DNA from: Candidatus Eremiobacterota bacterium | Lineage (GTDB): Bacteria; Vulcanimicrobiota; CADAWZ01; Ess09-12 | NCBI GenBank assembly: GCA_031082125.1 | Contig: JAVHLM010000001.1 | Span: 151,455 to 215,454, forward strand | Direction of reading: 5' to 3' | DNA length: 64,000 nt | Shown here: positions 33,713 to 42,304 of the stretch, piece by piece | Layout: the number at the start of each line of letters is the position of its first letter | Numbering within the stretch: position 1 is the stretch's first letter | Translations under genes and position numbers: made by a program | The notes under the pieces: generated by a model | Told to the model about the DNA's origin: nothing | Databases searched by the model: none | Seen by the model: only the letters and a program-made list of their open reading frames with translations

Positions 33713-34942
33713 TCAGGGAATCATCTCCATAAAAGCTTCTACCCTTGTGCGGAGCTGCTCCTTATCTCCAGGGGCAAAATCGGCCTGGAGGGAAAGAAAG
33801 GGCATGGCCCTCTCCTTGAGCACCTGCCTTACAAGGGACGACTGCATCTCAAAGACCTGGCAGAGGTGCAGGCTGTGATAGACGACGCCATCCAGGCGGT
33901 ATTCACCCGTCAGGTCGATGATGCGGTCCAGGAGCTTGCTCACGCCTATGAGGCAGGGGCACATGCTCGCCGCAATGTGCTTGAGGGCCAGGGATCGGAG
34001 AATCCCAAGCTCCGTCTCCTCGTCAACCTGCACGGGGTCGTAGAGCCTTCCATAGGTGCTGCAGATCGTATCGGCTGCCACATGACACCGGGCTTCCTCG
34101 AGGACCTCAAGGACCTTGAAGCTCGGGAAGAGTACAGGCGACCCTGCGAGCACTATCCTTTTACCCTTCTCTTCCTCCCTGCCGGCCCCGAGGGCCTCTT
34201 CAAGGAGGGCCCCGGCCTTCTCGCTCCAGAGGAGCGGATCGACATGGAAGGAAGCCTGGGCCATGATGAAATAGTCGAAGGTGCTCACGGCACCCGCCTG
34301 AGATGCCCTGAGGCGGTAAATCTTCCTGAAGACTGATGTCCTTTTGTTGACCGCATCACAGGCCCGCAGCAGATCTTTCCTTCCCGCCTTCACCTGGTAT
34401 CTCTTCCTGAGGAAGCCGAAAAGCGCCCGGTAACGCTCTTCCCAATGGCCGGCACTCGCCAGGTAATCACTGTCCCTGGGGATGTCAAGGAAACATATCT
34501 CCACAAATGGTGAGAGAAGCTCTGCAAGCTTTGCTTTCCCGTCACATGCGGCAGGCACGATGAGAAGGTCCAGGTCGCCGACTGCTTTCCCGGCGAATTC
34601 GCCTGCCGTGGATTTCAGGGCCGGGCAGAGGTCGGGAGAGAGAAGGGCTTCCCCGCACTTCGCCCAGCAGGGATCGTGACTGCAGAGCCTCACAGGGAGG
34701 GCGCCGCAGGCAATGATCAGCTCATCGGGCACAAGGTTGCAGAAGTATCCCACGCGCTTCCGGCTGTCATGAATCCCCCCTGCAAGGACTTCATAGAAGA
34801 AAGCTGAGCTCTTGAGACGGGACTTTTCCCTGTAATGCTCCAGCAGCTCGCCAAGGCCACGCGCCTCAGGCGGGGAGGCAAGCTCACCAAGGGATTTCAG
34901 TGCCTGCGCGTACTTGTCGCCGGGTTTTTCCTGAGAGGCCAT
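33713..34942 (-). CDS. 2-hydroxyacyl-CoA dehydratase/double-cubane family protein
   Basis: 409 residues from ATG at 34942 (GGAG at 8 nt). The fold signature of HgdB/BadD/FldB proteins is readable: GYFCNLVPDELIIACGALPVRLC, then CSHDPCWAKC, AACDGKAKLAELLSPF, and C-terminal VYHSLHLCQVFEMQSSLVRQVLKE and ERAMPFLSLQADF. Several cysteines (those in CN, CPALK, CDG, CPC, CQ) are candidate ligands. In classic systems a two-subunit dehydratase works with an ATP-dependent activator (HgdC); neither second subunit nor activator is in the window, so this may be a double-cubane-cluster-type or orphan reductase. Substrate unknown. Confidence 0.82.
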   Translation of the reverse strand: MASQEKPGDKYAQALKSLGELASPPEARGLGELLEHYREKSRLKSSAFFYEVLAGGIHDSRKRVGYFCNLVPDELIIACGALPVRLCSHDPCWAKCGEALLSPDLCPALKSTAGEFAGKAVGDLDLLIVPAACDGKAKLAELLSPFVEICFLDIPRDSDYLASAGHWEERYRALFGFLRKRYQVKAGRKDLLRACDAVNKRTSVFRKIYRLRASQAGAVSTFDYFIMAQASFHVDPLLWSEKAGALLEEALGAGREEEKGKRIVLAGSPVLFPSFKVLEVLEEARCHVAADTICSTYGRLYDPVQVDEETELGILRSLALKHIAASMCPCLIGVSKLLDRIIDLTGEYRLDGVVYHSLHLCQVFEMQSSLVRQVLKERAMPFLSLQADFAPGDKEQLRTRVEAFMEMIP

Positions 34943-35251
34943 ATTCACTGCTCCAGGGCAATGGTGTCGAGTACTTTGTTTTGATTCTCAGCTCAGTCCA
35001 CGCGTGCCCGTTTATGCTCACGGATATTCTTAACGATTCTTACTTTTATCCCTGTTTCCCTCTCACGGGGCAGCTACATTTTCAGAGATCCCCCTGCCTT
35101 GCCATGGAAAAGTTCCCTCTCCCGCATTTTCTCAAAGGCCGGGAATACGGCCGGCCTCTGTGGAGGAGATCGTCTGCCACAGGATAATTCATTAAGGATC
35201 GGCCCTGCCGGGAGCCTGAGAAAAGAATCCCTGCATGAAAAATGAAGTGAA
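34943..35251. other. Intergenic spacer with one hairpin
   Basis: 309 bp between divergent genes. No open frame with a SD is visible. One inverted repeat, AGGCCGG (35136-35142) and CCGGCCT (35151-35157) with an 8-nt loop; a GATAAT near 35179 lacks a -35. Otherwise nothing I can support. Confidence 0.5.
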
Positions 35252-36073
35252 ATGGAGAGGATGAAAGTCTTGAAAACATCGTATCATGTCCATACCCGCT
35301 GGAGTGATGGCTCGGGGGAAATGGGCGATTACTCACGGATGGCGGCGCTTCATAAACTCCGGGATCTTGGCTTTTCAGACCACCTGGTCCTCGATCCCTC
35401 AGGAGCAAGCCATACCTGGAGCATGCCCGTCGAAAAGCTTGAAGAGTATGTGAAATCCGTGCTTGAAGAGAAGGAGCGCCTCCAGGGGAGTCTTAACATC
35501 AGGCTCGGCATCGAGGCGGACTTCTTCCCCGGCACCGCGGGCCGCCTGAAAAGCATGCTGGAGGCCTTTCCCTTTGATTATGTGATAGGCTCGGTCCATA
35601 TCGTTGACGGCTTTTGCGTTGATGCCCATCCGTGCACCTGGGAGGCGCTCTCGGAAAACGAGCGCAACGAGGTTATCGTCCTTTACTGGCGCCGCATCAG
35701 GGAGCTTGCCGAAAGCGGCCTCTGCGACATCATAGCCCACATGGATCTCACCAAGAAGTTCGGTTACTATGCCACCGTTGATATCAACGGCCCCGTCTCG
35801 GAAGCCCTGGATGCCATGGTCTCCCATGGCCTTGCCTTTGAGCTCAACACCGCCGGGGCATACAAGCCCGTCGGAGAATTCTATCCATCGCCTTCCCTCA
35901 TCAATGAGTGCGCACTCAGAAAAATACCCGTGGTGATAACTGCTGACGCCCACGACCCCTCCCATATCACAAGGAGTTTCGATAAGGCAGCAGGACTTCT
36001 GCGGGAGTCGGGCTACGGGAGCACGGCCCTTTTCGAGGGGAGGCGGCGCTCGTCACTGAGCCTTACGCCGTGA
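35252..36073 (+). CDS. PHP-superfamily phosphatase, HisJ-like
   Basis: 273 residues. The PHP metal motifs appear in order: HVHTRWSDGSG (HxH...D) near 12-22, GIEADFFPG, YVIGSVHIVDG, CDIIAHMDLTKK and TADAHDPSHI near the C terminus. These match HisJ-type histidinol-phosphate phosphatases, three-metal enzymes that hydrolyse phosphomonoesters. The last step but one of histidine synthesis is possible, but no his gene is adjacent and PHP specificity varies widely. The start is uncertain: ATG at 35252 has only a weak SD (GAAGTGAA), and the ATG at 35261 follows GGAGAGG directly with no spacer. Confidence 0.82.
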   Translation: MERMKVLKTSYHVHTRWSDGSGEMGDYSRMAALHKLRDLGFSDHLVLDPSGASHTWSMPVEKLEEYVKSVLEEKERLQGSLNIRLGIEADFFPGTAGRLKSMLEAFPFDYVIGSVHIVDGFCVDAHPCTWEALSENERNEVIVLYWRRIRELAESGLCDIIAHMDLTKKFGYYATVDINGPVSEALDAMVSHGLAFELNTAGAYKPVGEFYPSPSLINECALRKIPVVITADAHDPSHITRSFDKAAGLLRESGYGSTALFEGRRRSSLSLTP

Positions 36074-36139
36074 TCTTTGCCTCCGGTCTCATCGTGGGCT
36101 CCCCGGGAGGGGACCCGCGGCAGAAGTGACGGTGGTCTC

Positions 36140-37036
36140 CTAAACCGTCATGACGGCCAGCTTTCTTCTCCTGTAGAAATCCCTGGCCCTTTCTTTTTCG
36201 CCCTCACTTTCATTTTTGAACAACTCATCATTGTGAAGGCAGCTTATATCAGGGACCAGTGTCCCGGTATCAACGAACTCGATTGAGCGGTATCCGTTGC
36301 CCTGAAATATCTCCCTGAAATGATTGACGTTGTCAAGCATGGTGGCATAATAATCAACGCCACGCTTTGCGACGGTGAGCTCCTGCACTATCCTGGGGTC
36401 AAGGGTTGCGGCGGGATCGTGAAGATCTGCCTTGGTGAAGGTATCGCAGGTGATGCATATCCCCCCTTTTCCCAGCAGAGCCGAAGTCTGCCTCGCCACC
36501 TGGGCCTTCTGCTCATGGGTGAGATAGCGCAGCAGCCCCGCAATCATCCCCACTGCCAGTGAATCCGGCAGCAGATGGGCTCTCACCTCTTCCCTGCCTG
36601 TTCCCTCAACGACATCAAGGACCTCATAATGCAGGTTCCCTGGCTCATACCCCAGGATCGCCCTGATGTGCTCTCTCTTATGGAGGTGCACAAGGCCTGT
36701 CTGATCGGTATCGACAAAAGATATCTCAGGATACCTGACAGTCATCCAGAGGGCCCTTGTGTGGAATCCTCCCGCAAATTCAATATAGTTTCGAACCCCT
36801 CTTTTTATCCCTCTCTCAACGGCAATCGCATCTATTGCCCATTCTCTCGCTTCCATGTAAGCCGCCATCGAGGGAATGGGCGGAAAAACGAAGTGCTCCC
36901 TGGCCCTTGTCTCGCGGCACATTTCCTTCCCGAAAGGATAATCAGAATAATATCTGAGGGCCACCGTACCGTAATTGGTGTCAGTGACCTCATGCCGCTG
37001 CTCCTCATTGCTGAACTGATGAAAATGCTCTGTCAT
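36140..37036 (-). CDS. SAM-dependent methyltransferase
   Basis: 298 residues from ATG at 37036, with AGAGAAG as a weak SD. Two longer in-frame starts (ATG at 37057, TTG at 37168) have no better SD and add a low-complexity N terminus; the fold begins after residue 60 of the shorter protein. Class I methyltransferase elements: RNYIEFAGGFHTRAL (motif I), ISFVDTDQ (acidic end of strand 2), LRYLTHEQ and GGICITCDTF. The N-terminal helices and this motif I suit the leucine carboxyl / PPM1-like branch. Methyl acceptor unknown. Divergent from the pseudokinase operon. Confidence 0.75.
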   Translation of the reverse strand: MTEHFHQFSNEEQRHEVTDTNYGTVALRYYSDYPFGKEMCRETRAREHFVFPPIPSMAAYMEAREWAIDAIAVERGIKRGVRNYIEFAGGFHTRALWMTVRYPEISFVDTDQTGLVHLHKREHIRAILGYEPGNLHYEVLDVVEGTGREEVRAHLLPDSLAVGMIAGLLRYLTHEQKAQVARQTSALLGKGGICITCDTFTKADLHDPAATLDPRIVQELTVAKRGVDYYATMLDNVNHFREIFQGNGYRSIEFVDTGTLVPDISCLHNDELFKNESEGEKERARDFYRRRKLAVMTV

Positions 37037-37304
37037 AGACTTCTCTTTACCGCTCATGGCGCGAGGTTTTTCGATCACTTGAGATCTATTCGAAAAAGAG
37101 ACCGGTCCATCCTTCTTCGTCTCATGTGCGCTCTGCTGAAGAGGCTTTACAGCCGTTTCCCACAGCAATTCCTGCCATCCCGCCGGCTCACCATTCTCAA
37201 TGAAAGGCCGGGGAGAATCTCCCCTCTGTACTGGAGGGTACAGACCGCCGGCTCTCCATAAGCTATGATGAGATCACAGGTATCCGGAAGGGGAGATAAG
37301 AAAG

Positions 37305-38453
37305 ATGGCGCTCTGCACCAGTCCCGTCGCCGTGCCGAAAGAAAAGAGCAGCGAGCACCTGAGGGAAGTCCACGACAGGATCTGCCATTTCGAGCACCCT
37401 GAGCAGCTCTTCGGTGACCTGGGGCCCACGGCGGAAAGCCAGGCCGCGATGCTCTCCCAGGCTTACAAGTTCCTCATAAAGCTCTATCACCCGGACCTCT
37501 TCAGCACCAACAGGCAGGCAAGCCTTTACGCCGACAACATTACCAAGACAGTCAATGCCCTTCGTATGGCAGCCGACAAAAAAATCGCGGGCGGAACTTA
37601 CGGGAAGCCTGTCGAGATGGAGGCCGGCAAGGCTGAATGCGTCATCACCACCGCCCGCAGGGAATACCGGGTCCTTGAATACTTCAGGGAGGGCGAGTGG
37701 TGTGACCTTTACCTCGCTGAATATGACGACCCCCACGACAGGGTTGCCCCTATCAAGCAGGTGGTCATCAAGACCGTGAAAGCGGCTGAAGACAACCACC
37801 TCATCATCAATGAAGCCCTTGTCCACGACCACGTGACCCACCAGTCGCTCCCCCGCCTTGAGGACCAGTTCATTTTCCCTGAAGAGGGGAAGAAAGCTCT
37901 TATCCTTAAGAGAATCGACGGCATCACCCTTGAGGAGGTCCGCGCCCTTTACCCTTCAGGCATAGAAGCAAGGAACATGGTCTGGATCCTCGAAAGACTC
38001 CTGTCGGTCCTGGGCTATATGCACTATCATGGCGTGCTCCACGGCAACATCCACCCCGGGAATATCATGGTCCGCGCCCGCGATCACAATGCTTTCCTTG
38101 TGGACTTTACCAGGAGCATCATCAACCCTGGCGCTTGCGACAGCTTTGAGGAAATCCACAGGGATTACACGGCGCCTGAAGTGCGCCACAGGACCCGGCC
38201 CCACCCCGCGTCAGACCTCTTTGCACTTGGCAGGTCGATGGTGTATCTGCTGGGCGGCGATCCGCGCGATGAGGCTGTTCCTGACCACGTGGACAGCAGA
38301 ATCAATGAGTTCCTGGGGGAGTTTCTGCTCAAGAACCCCGCGGGAAGAGCCAACGATGCGTGGAAGATGTATCACAGGCTCTCGAATCTCCGCAAGGAAG
38401 TATTCGGTGCACGGCACGAGTACTACCCTTTCAACATTGAGGCGGCACATTAA
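37305..38453 (+). CDS. J-like domain fused to a protein-kinase-fold pseudokinase
   Basis: 382 residues from ATG at 37305 with GGGGAGA 9 nt upstream. The N-terminal 105 residues contain a J-like domain: helical region with an HPD tripeptide (His62-Pro-Asp64 in KLYHPDLFSTNRQ) followed by a helix NITKTVNALRMAADKK. From about 118 a kinase fold follows: RVLEYFREGEWCDLYLAEYD (P-loop-like strands), VVIKTVKAA (Lys of VAIK), then catalytic-loop HGNIHPGNIM in place of HRDLKPxN (Asp replaced by Asn248; His246 and Asn253 kept), DFT (Asp267) in place of DFG, and YTAPEV as the APE. The HRD Asp is missing, so classical catalysis is doubtful. Cotranscribed with the vWA (16 bp gap) and PurA-like (4 bp gap) genes. 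See the operon finding. Confidence 0.85.
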   Translation: MALCTSPVAVPKEKSSEHLREVHDRICHFEHPEQLFGDLGPTAESQAAMLSQAYKFLIKLYHPDLFSTNRQASLYADNITKTVNALRMAADKKIAGGTYGKPVEMEAGKAECVITTARREYRVLEYFREGEWCDLYLAEYDDPHDRVAPIKQVVIKTVKAAEDNHLIINEALVHDHVTHQSLPRLEDQFIFPEEGKKALILKRIDGITLEEVRALYPSGIEARNMVWILERLLSVLGYMHYHGVLHGNIHPGNIMVRARDHNAFLVDFTRSIINPGACDSFEEIHRDYTAPEVRHRTRPHPASDLFALGRSMVYLLGGDPRDEAVPDHVDSRINEFLGEFLLKNPAGRANDAWKMYHRLSNLRKEVFGARHEYYPFNIEAAH

Positions 38454-38469
38454 AAAGGAGGAACACATA

Positions 38470-39417
38470 ATGGGAGGCTCATGCTACGACCGCGACGTCT
38501 TCAGCACCACAAGCAACAGGGCGTTCTCCGACATATCGGACAGGGCATTCTCGACGAGCAATGCCGACGAGTCCTTTCTTCCAAAGAAGAAGGGCGAACG
38601 GAAATGCCGGGATATAGACTGCTTCCACAGGAGCCCCATAGCCTGCATCCTTGACGTGACGGGCTCCATGGGCAACTGGAGCAAGACCATCTACGACAAG
38701 CTCCCCCTCTTCTTCGGCGAGATCGAGAAGCAGGGTTACCTTCCCGATCCCGCAATCAGCTTTGCCGCGGTAGGCGACGTATACTCCGACAGGGCACCGC
38801 TGCAGATATGTAATTTCTCGCAGAGCAAGGAGCTTGACGACTTCCTTTCACGGATCTGGCTCGAGGGCGGCGGCGGCGGGCAGTATTTCGAATCCTATGA
38901 GCTGATGGCTTACTTCTACCTTCACCACTGCATTCTCAAGAAGCCTGAGCAGTCCTTTATGTTCATCTGCGGCGACGAGGGCTTCTACAAGGAGATTGAT
39001 CCCAAAATGGTCAAGGAACATTTCGGAGACCACATCGAGAAGTGCGATTCCAGGAAGGTTATCGAGTCTCTCAGGAAAAAATTCAATGTCTTCCTGATCC
39101 ACAAGCCCTACGGTGCGGGTGGCAGCGACACGGAAAACAAGATCCTGAGGCAGTGGCAGGAAGTGCTGGGAGAGCGGGTCCTCATGCTCTCAGATCCCAA
39201 GGCCATAATCGACGTGATGCTGGGCGCCGTGGCACTTACGAGCAAGTCCCGCGATCTTGATTCCTACCTTGTTGACATGAAGAAGAGGGGCCAGACTTCG
39301 AAGCGCCTCAATGACGTGGAAAAAATCCTGGAGAACTACAGCTCAAGCCTGGCCCTCACCAAAGTGACCGTCAAGGGGCGCCTCCCCATGCCATTCCCTA
39401 TGAAAAAAGCGAGCTAG
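38470..39417 (+). CDS. von Willebrand factor A-domain protein
   Basis: 315 residues from ATG at 38470 (AAGGAGG 7 nt upstream); a longer in-frame reading from 38029 overlaps the kinase gene and is rejected. The first 55 residues are polar with two imperfect copies of a (T)SNRAFSD / SDRAFST motif. The vWA domain has a MIDAS: CILDVTGSMGNW with Asp62-x-Thr64-x-Ser66, and a later ICGDEG near 200. Further stretches (DKLPLFFGEIEKQGYL, ISFAAVGDVYSD, YELMAYFYLHHC) fit the vWA alternating pattern. No signal peptide, so cytosolic. vWA proteins near kinases, as in TerY-P, act as metal-dependent scaffolds. Middle gene of the operon. Confidence 0.88.
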   Translation: MGGSCYDRDVFSTTSNRAFSDISDRAFSTSNADESFLPKKKGERKCRDIDCFHRSPIACILDVTGSMGNWSKTIYDKLPLFFGEIEKQGYLPDPAISFAAVGDVYSDRAPLQICNFSQSKELDDFLSRIWLEGGGGGQYFESYELMAYFYLHHCILKKPEQSFMFICGDEGFYKEIDPKMVKEHFGDHIEKCDSRKVIESLRKKFNVFLIHKPYGAGGSDTENKILRQWQEVLGERVLMLSDPKAIIDVMLGAVALTSKSRDLDSYLVDMKKRGQTSKRLNDVEKILENYSSSLALTKVTVKGRLPMPFPMKKAS

Positions 39418-39421
39418 AGGC

Positions 39422-40855
39422 GTGGCAAAGGCGACCTTCATAATTACCGCCGGCCTGGGTTACGGCGACGAAGGCAAGGGCTCCATGGTGGATTTCCTGG
39501 TGAGGCACCATGGAGCCCGGTATGTTGTACGCTACGGCGGGGGCCCCCAGGCGGCCCACTACGTGGTGACGCCCGAAGGCCTCTGCCACTGCTTCAGCCA
39601 GTTCGGCTCGGGGACCCTTGTGCCCGGCGTGAGAACCCACATCTCTCGGCACATGCTCATCAAGCCTCAGAACTTTGTGGCCGAGGCTGAAGAGCTTTCG
39701 AAAAAAGGAGTGGCACGCCCCTTTTCACTGGTATCGATAGATCCCCGCTGCACCGTAGTCACTCCCTGGCATGCCATGATCGGGCAGCTCCTGGAGCTCT
39801 CCAGGGGAAAGGAGCGCCACGGCACCGTGGGGATGGGTGTGGGGCAGGCAGCCATGGAGCGCGAGAGGCCGGTGAACAATTCCCTCACCATTGGTGACGC
39901 CTTCGACGGTCCCCTCCTTGCGAAAAAAATTGAAGCTCACAGGATTGAGAGGCTCAGAGAAGCCGAAGAGCTTCTTCAGCGCTGCAGCGATCCTGCCATA
40001 GATGCATTCGTGAGGCATTTCGCCGATGAGGGCCTTGTAAGTGAAACTCTTGGGAGCTACAAGTTCCTTGTCAATTCCAGCGGCATTCAGTTAGTGAAGG
40101 ACGAAGAGGCCATGGAAAAGCTCGTTGAGAGCGAAGCTTCCACCGTTTTCGAGGGCTCCCAGGGCGCCCTTATCGACTATCATTACGGTTTCTGGCCTTA
40201 CGTGACGAAAACCAGGACCACGATTGACAACGCCGAAGCCCTTATGAAACCTTATGCCGGCAAGGTCAACCTGTCAAGGATCGGCATCATAAGGGCATAT
40301 AACTACCGCCATGGTCCAGGCCCTCTTGTGACAGAGGACAGGGAACTTTCTTCAAAACTGGACGAGGGCCACAACGTGGCCACCGACTGGCAGGGGGGCA
40401 CCAGGGCGGGATGGCCTGACCTCCTCTCCTGGCGCTACGCCCTCGCGATAAACAGGGGCATCGAATCCCTTGCCCTCACGATGCTCGACCGCCTCACAAA
40501 ACTCGACAGGATCAAAGTCTGCACGTCCTATGAATACACGGGGGAAGTGACGGATAAGCTCGATGATTACTTTGAATGGGAACGCATGCAGGGAGGGGCG
40601 ATCCGCATAAAGGCGCTGAAAGTCGTCCCTCACCACAAGTCAGAGGAGCGCTCGCGCCTTCTCTTTAAATGCGTCCCCGATGAATTCATAGAATTCATCG
40701 GCCCTGCAAAGGACATCAGCGGTGCGCGCCGCCGCGGTGACCTCCCTTCTTATGCCCGTGATCTCATAGAATATATTGAGTCCCCCGATGGCCTCTCACT
40801 TCCGGTGAGGATAATATCCTCAGGCCCTACGGCAGATCACAAGTTCACCTCATAA
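39422..40855 (+). CDS. Divergent adenylosuccinate-synthetase-like enzyme
   Basis: 477 residues from GTG at 39422, 4 bp after the vWA stop. PurA elements in order: P-loop GYGDEGKGSMVDFL (Asp16, Lys19; usual GDEGKGK), GGGPQAAHYVV (usual GGxNAGHTV; catalytic His46 kept, NAG replaced by QAA), TVGMGVGQAAMERE in place of the TTRGIGP loop, VFEGSQGALIDYHYGFWPYVT (VFEGAQG...), TRAGWPDLLSWRYAL (RRCGWFD...), TMLDRLTKLDRIKVCTSYEYTGE (in parts; TKLD Lys replaced by Met) and SYARDLIEYIE...ISSGPTADH at the C terminus. PurA ligates Asp to IMP using GTP; altered IMP/GTP loops suggest a changed substrate. A housekeeping role is not excluded, but the operon context argues against it. Confidence 0.85.
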   Translation: MAKATFIITAGLGYGDEGKGSMVDFLVRHHGARYVVRYGGGPQAAHYVVTPEGLCHCFSQFGSGTLVPGVRTHISRHMLIKPQNFVAEAEELSKKGVARPFSLVSIDPRCTVVTPWHAMIGQLLELSRGKERHGTVGMGVGQAAMERERPVNNSLTIGDAFDGPLLAKKIEAHRIERLREAEELLQRCSDPAIDAFVRHFADEGLVSETLGSYKFLVNSSGIQLVKDEEAMEKLVESEASTVFEGSQGALIDYHYGFWPYVTKTRTTIDNAEALMKPYAGKVNLSRIGIIRAYNYRHGPGPLVTEDRELSSKLDEGHNVATDWQGGTRAGWPDLLSWRYALAINRGIESLALTMLDRLTKLDRIKVCTSYEYTGEVTDKLDDYFEWERMQGGAIRIKALKVVPHHKSEERSRLLFKCVPDEFIEFIGPAKDISGARRRGDLPSYARDLIEYIESPDGLSLPVRIISSGPTADHKFTS

Positions 40856-40951
40856 TTCCCCTTGATGACGGAAGGAATATCCCATAAGGCAGAGAATCAT
40901 GTCATTTCCATCATAATAATACAAGTATTTGTTAGAGATAAAGGCTATCTA

Positions 40952-42304
40952 ATGGGCACCTGGACTAAGTTCCTGAAACTTCTTGAAAGAGCTTTTGCCG
41001 TCACGGCGTCACTTTTTCTCATATTCACCTTTCTCGGCGGCTGCGAGAAGGAAAAAGAGGGCCAGGGCAAGTCGATCCACCCGGGGCCTCCCACGAAGGC
41101 CCCTGTCGTCGAGGTACAGACCATCATCCAGAAGACGGTGCCTATCTTCGGCGAATACGTGGCCACAGTCGATCCCACTACTGGCGCCGAGATAGTTGAC
41201 ATAAGGGCCCGCGTTGACGCTTTGCTTATCAAGCAGCACTTTCAAGAAGGCCAGGAGGTGAGGAAGGGGCAGGTCCTTTTCTCGCTGGACCCCAGCACTT
41301 ACCAGGCCAATCTCGATCTGGCCAAGGCAGCCCTGGACAAGGGAAAGGCCGATCTCACCATGGCCGTGGACACCGTAGTCGTGGAAAGTGCAAAGGCCAA
41401 TGTGCAGTCAGCGAAAGCGAACCTGAACCTTGCCGTTATCACGCTGAACCGCCAGAAGCCCCTGGCCGAGAAAAAAGCCGTCCCCCAGCAGGATTACGAC
41501 AACGCCTTTGCCAACGAGCGGGTGATGGAGGCCAACCTCGCGGTGGCCCAGGCGAACCTGAAAAACACCATCCTGCAGCAGAAGGTCTCCATAGAGCAGG
41601 CCAAGGCCGAGATAGAGTCAGCGAAAGCCCAGATTGCCACGGCAACGATCAACCTGGGCTACTGCACCGTCACCTCCCCCATCGACGGCATCGCCGGGAA
41701 GCGCCTTGTCTCGCCGGGCAACCTCGTGGGCCATGGTGAAGCGACGCTCCTCACCAACGTCACGGACCTCGATCCGCTGAGGGTGAACTTCAACATCAGC
41801 GAGACCGACTATATCATGATAATGAAAAACTTCATACATGGCGGAAAAATATCGAGAGAGAAACTGCCGCCCCTCGAGCTTTTCCTGTCAGACGGGACCA
41901 AATACCGTTACAATGGGAGGATCGCCATCACCGAGCCTACCATCGATCCCAAGACGGGCACCCTCAATCTGGTGGCCGACTTCCCCAACCCCCAGCGGCT
42001 CCTGAGACCGGGTATGTTCGGGAGAATAAGGCTCCCTATCGCTCAGGCGAAAAATGCCATCCTCATGCCTCAGAAGGCCATAATCACCTACCAGAACGCC
42101 AAGGTGGTCTATGTCGTTGACAAGAAGAACATTGTGGCAATGCGCAGCCTCGATCTGGGGGATCAGGTAGGAAACAACGTGATAGTCCGCAAGGGCGTCA
42201 AGGCCGGCGAGCGCGTCATTGTGGAAGGCATGCTCAAGGTCCATCCTGACATGGAGGTGGAACCCACCGAGGGCCCTGTCACCCCCGAAAAAGGGGTGAA
42301 GTAA
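40952..42304 (+). CDS. RND efflux periplasmic adaptor (HlyD/AcrA family)
   Basis: 450 residues from ATG at 40952 (AAAGG 8-9 nt); an in-frame start at 40862 has no SD. The lipobox FLGGC (Cys32) makes it a lipoprotein, as in AcrA. After the lipoyl half-motif ([37 protein letters not shown] in parts) comes a long coiled-coil hairpin (about 105-230), the second lipoyl half with [21 protein letters not shown], a beta-barrel domain ([12 protein letters not shown]) and the membrane-proximal domain with [13 protein letters not shown]. It links the inner-membrane pump to the TolC channel. First gene of a three-gene operon; the next start overlaps this stop (TAATG). The 96-bp spacer upstream is AT-rich with no clear promoter. 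Confidence 0.95.
   Translation: MGTWTKFLKLLERAFAVTASLFLIFTFLGGCEKEKEGQGKSIHPGPPTKAPVVEVQTIIQKTVPIFGEYVATVDPTTGAEIVDIRARVDALLIKQHFQEGQEVRKGQVLFSLDPSTYQANLDLAKAALDKGKADLTMAVDTVVVESAKANVQSAKANLNLAVITLNRQKPLAEKKAVPQQDYDNAFANERVMEANLAVAQANLKNTILQQKVSIEQAKAEIESAKAQIATATINLGYCTVTSPIDGIAGKRLVSPGNLVGHGEATLLTNVTDLDPLRVNFNISETDYIMIMKNFIHGGKISREKLPPLELFLSDGTKYRYNGRIAITEPTIDPKTGTLNLVADFPNPQRLLRPGMFGRIRLPIAQAKNAILMPQKAIITYQNAKVVYVVDKKNIVAMRSLDLGDQVGNNVIVRKGVKAGERVIVEGMLKVHPDMEVEPTEGPVTPEKGVK

Noticed and set aside
37305..38453. Active Ser/Thr kinase call
   Set aside because: The HRD Asp is Asn and the DFG Gly is Thr, so activity should not be assumed.
39422..40855. Simple housekeeping purA call
   Set aside because: Key loops differ from purA and the operon context is unlike purine genes; a divergent label is safer, though not certain.
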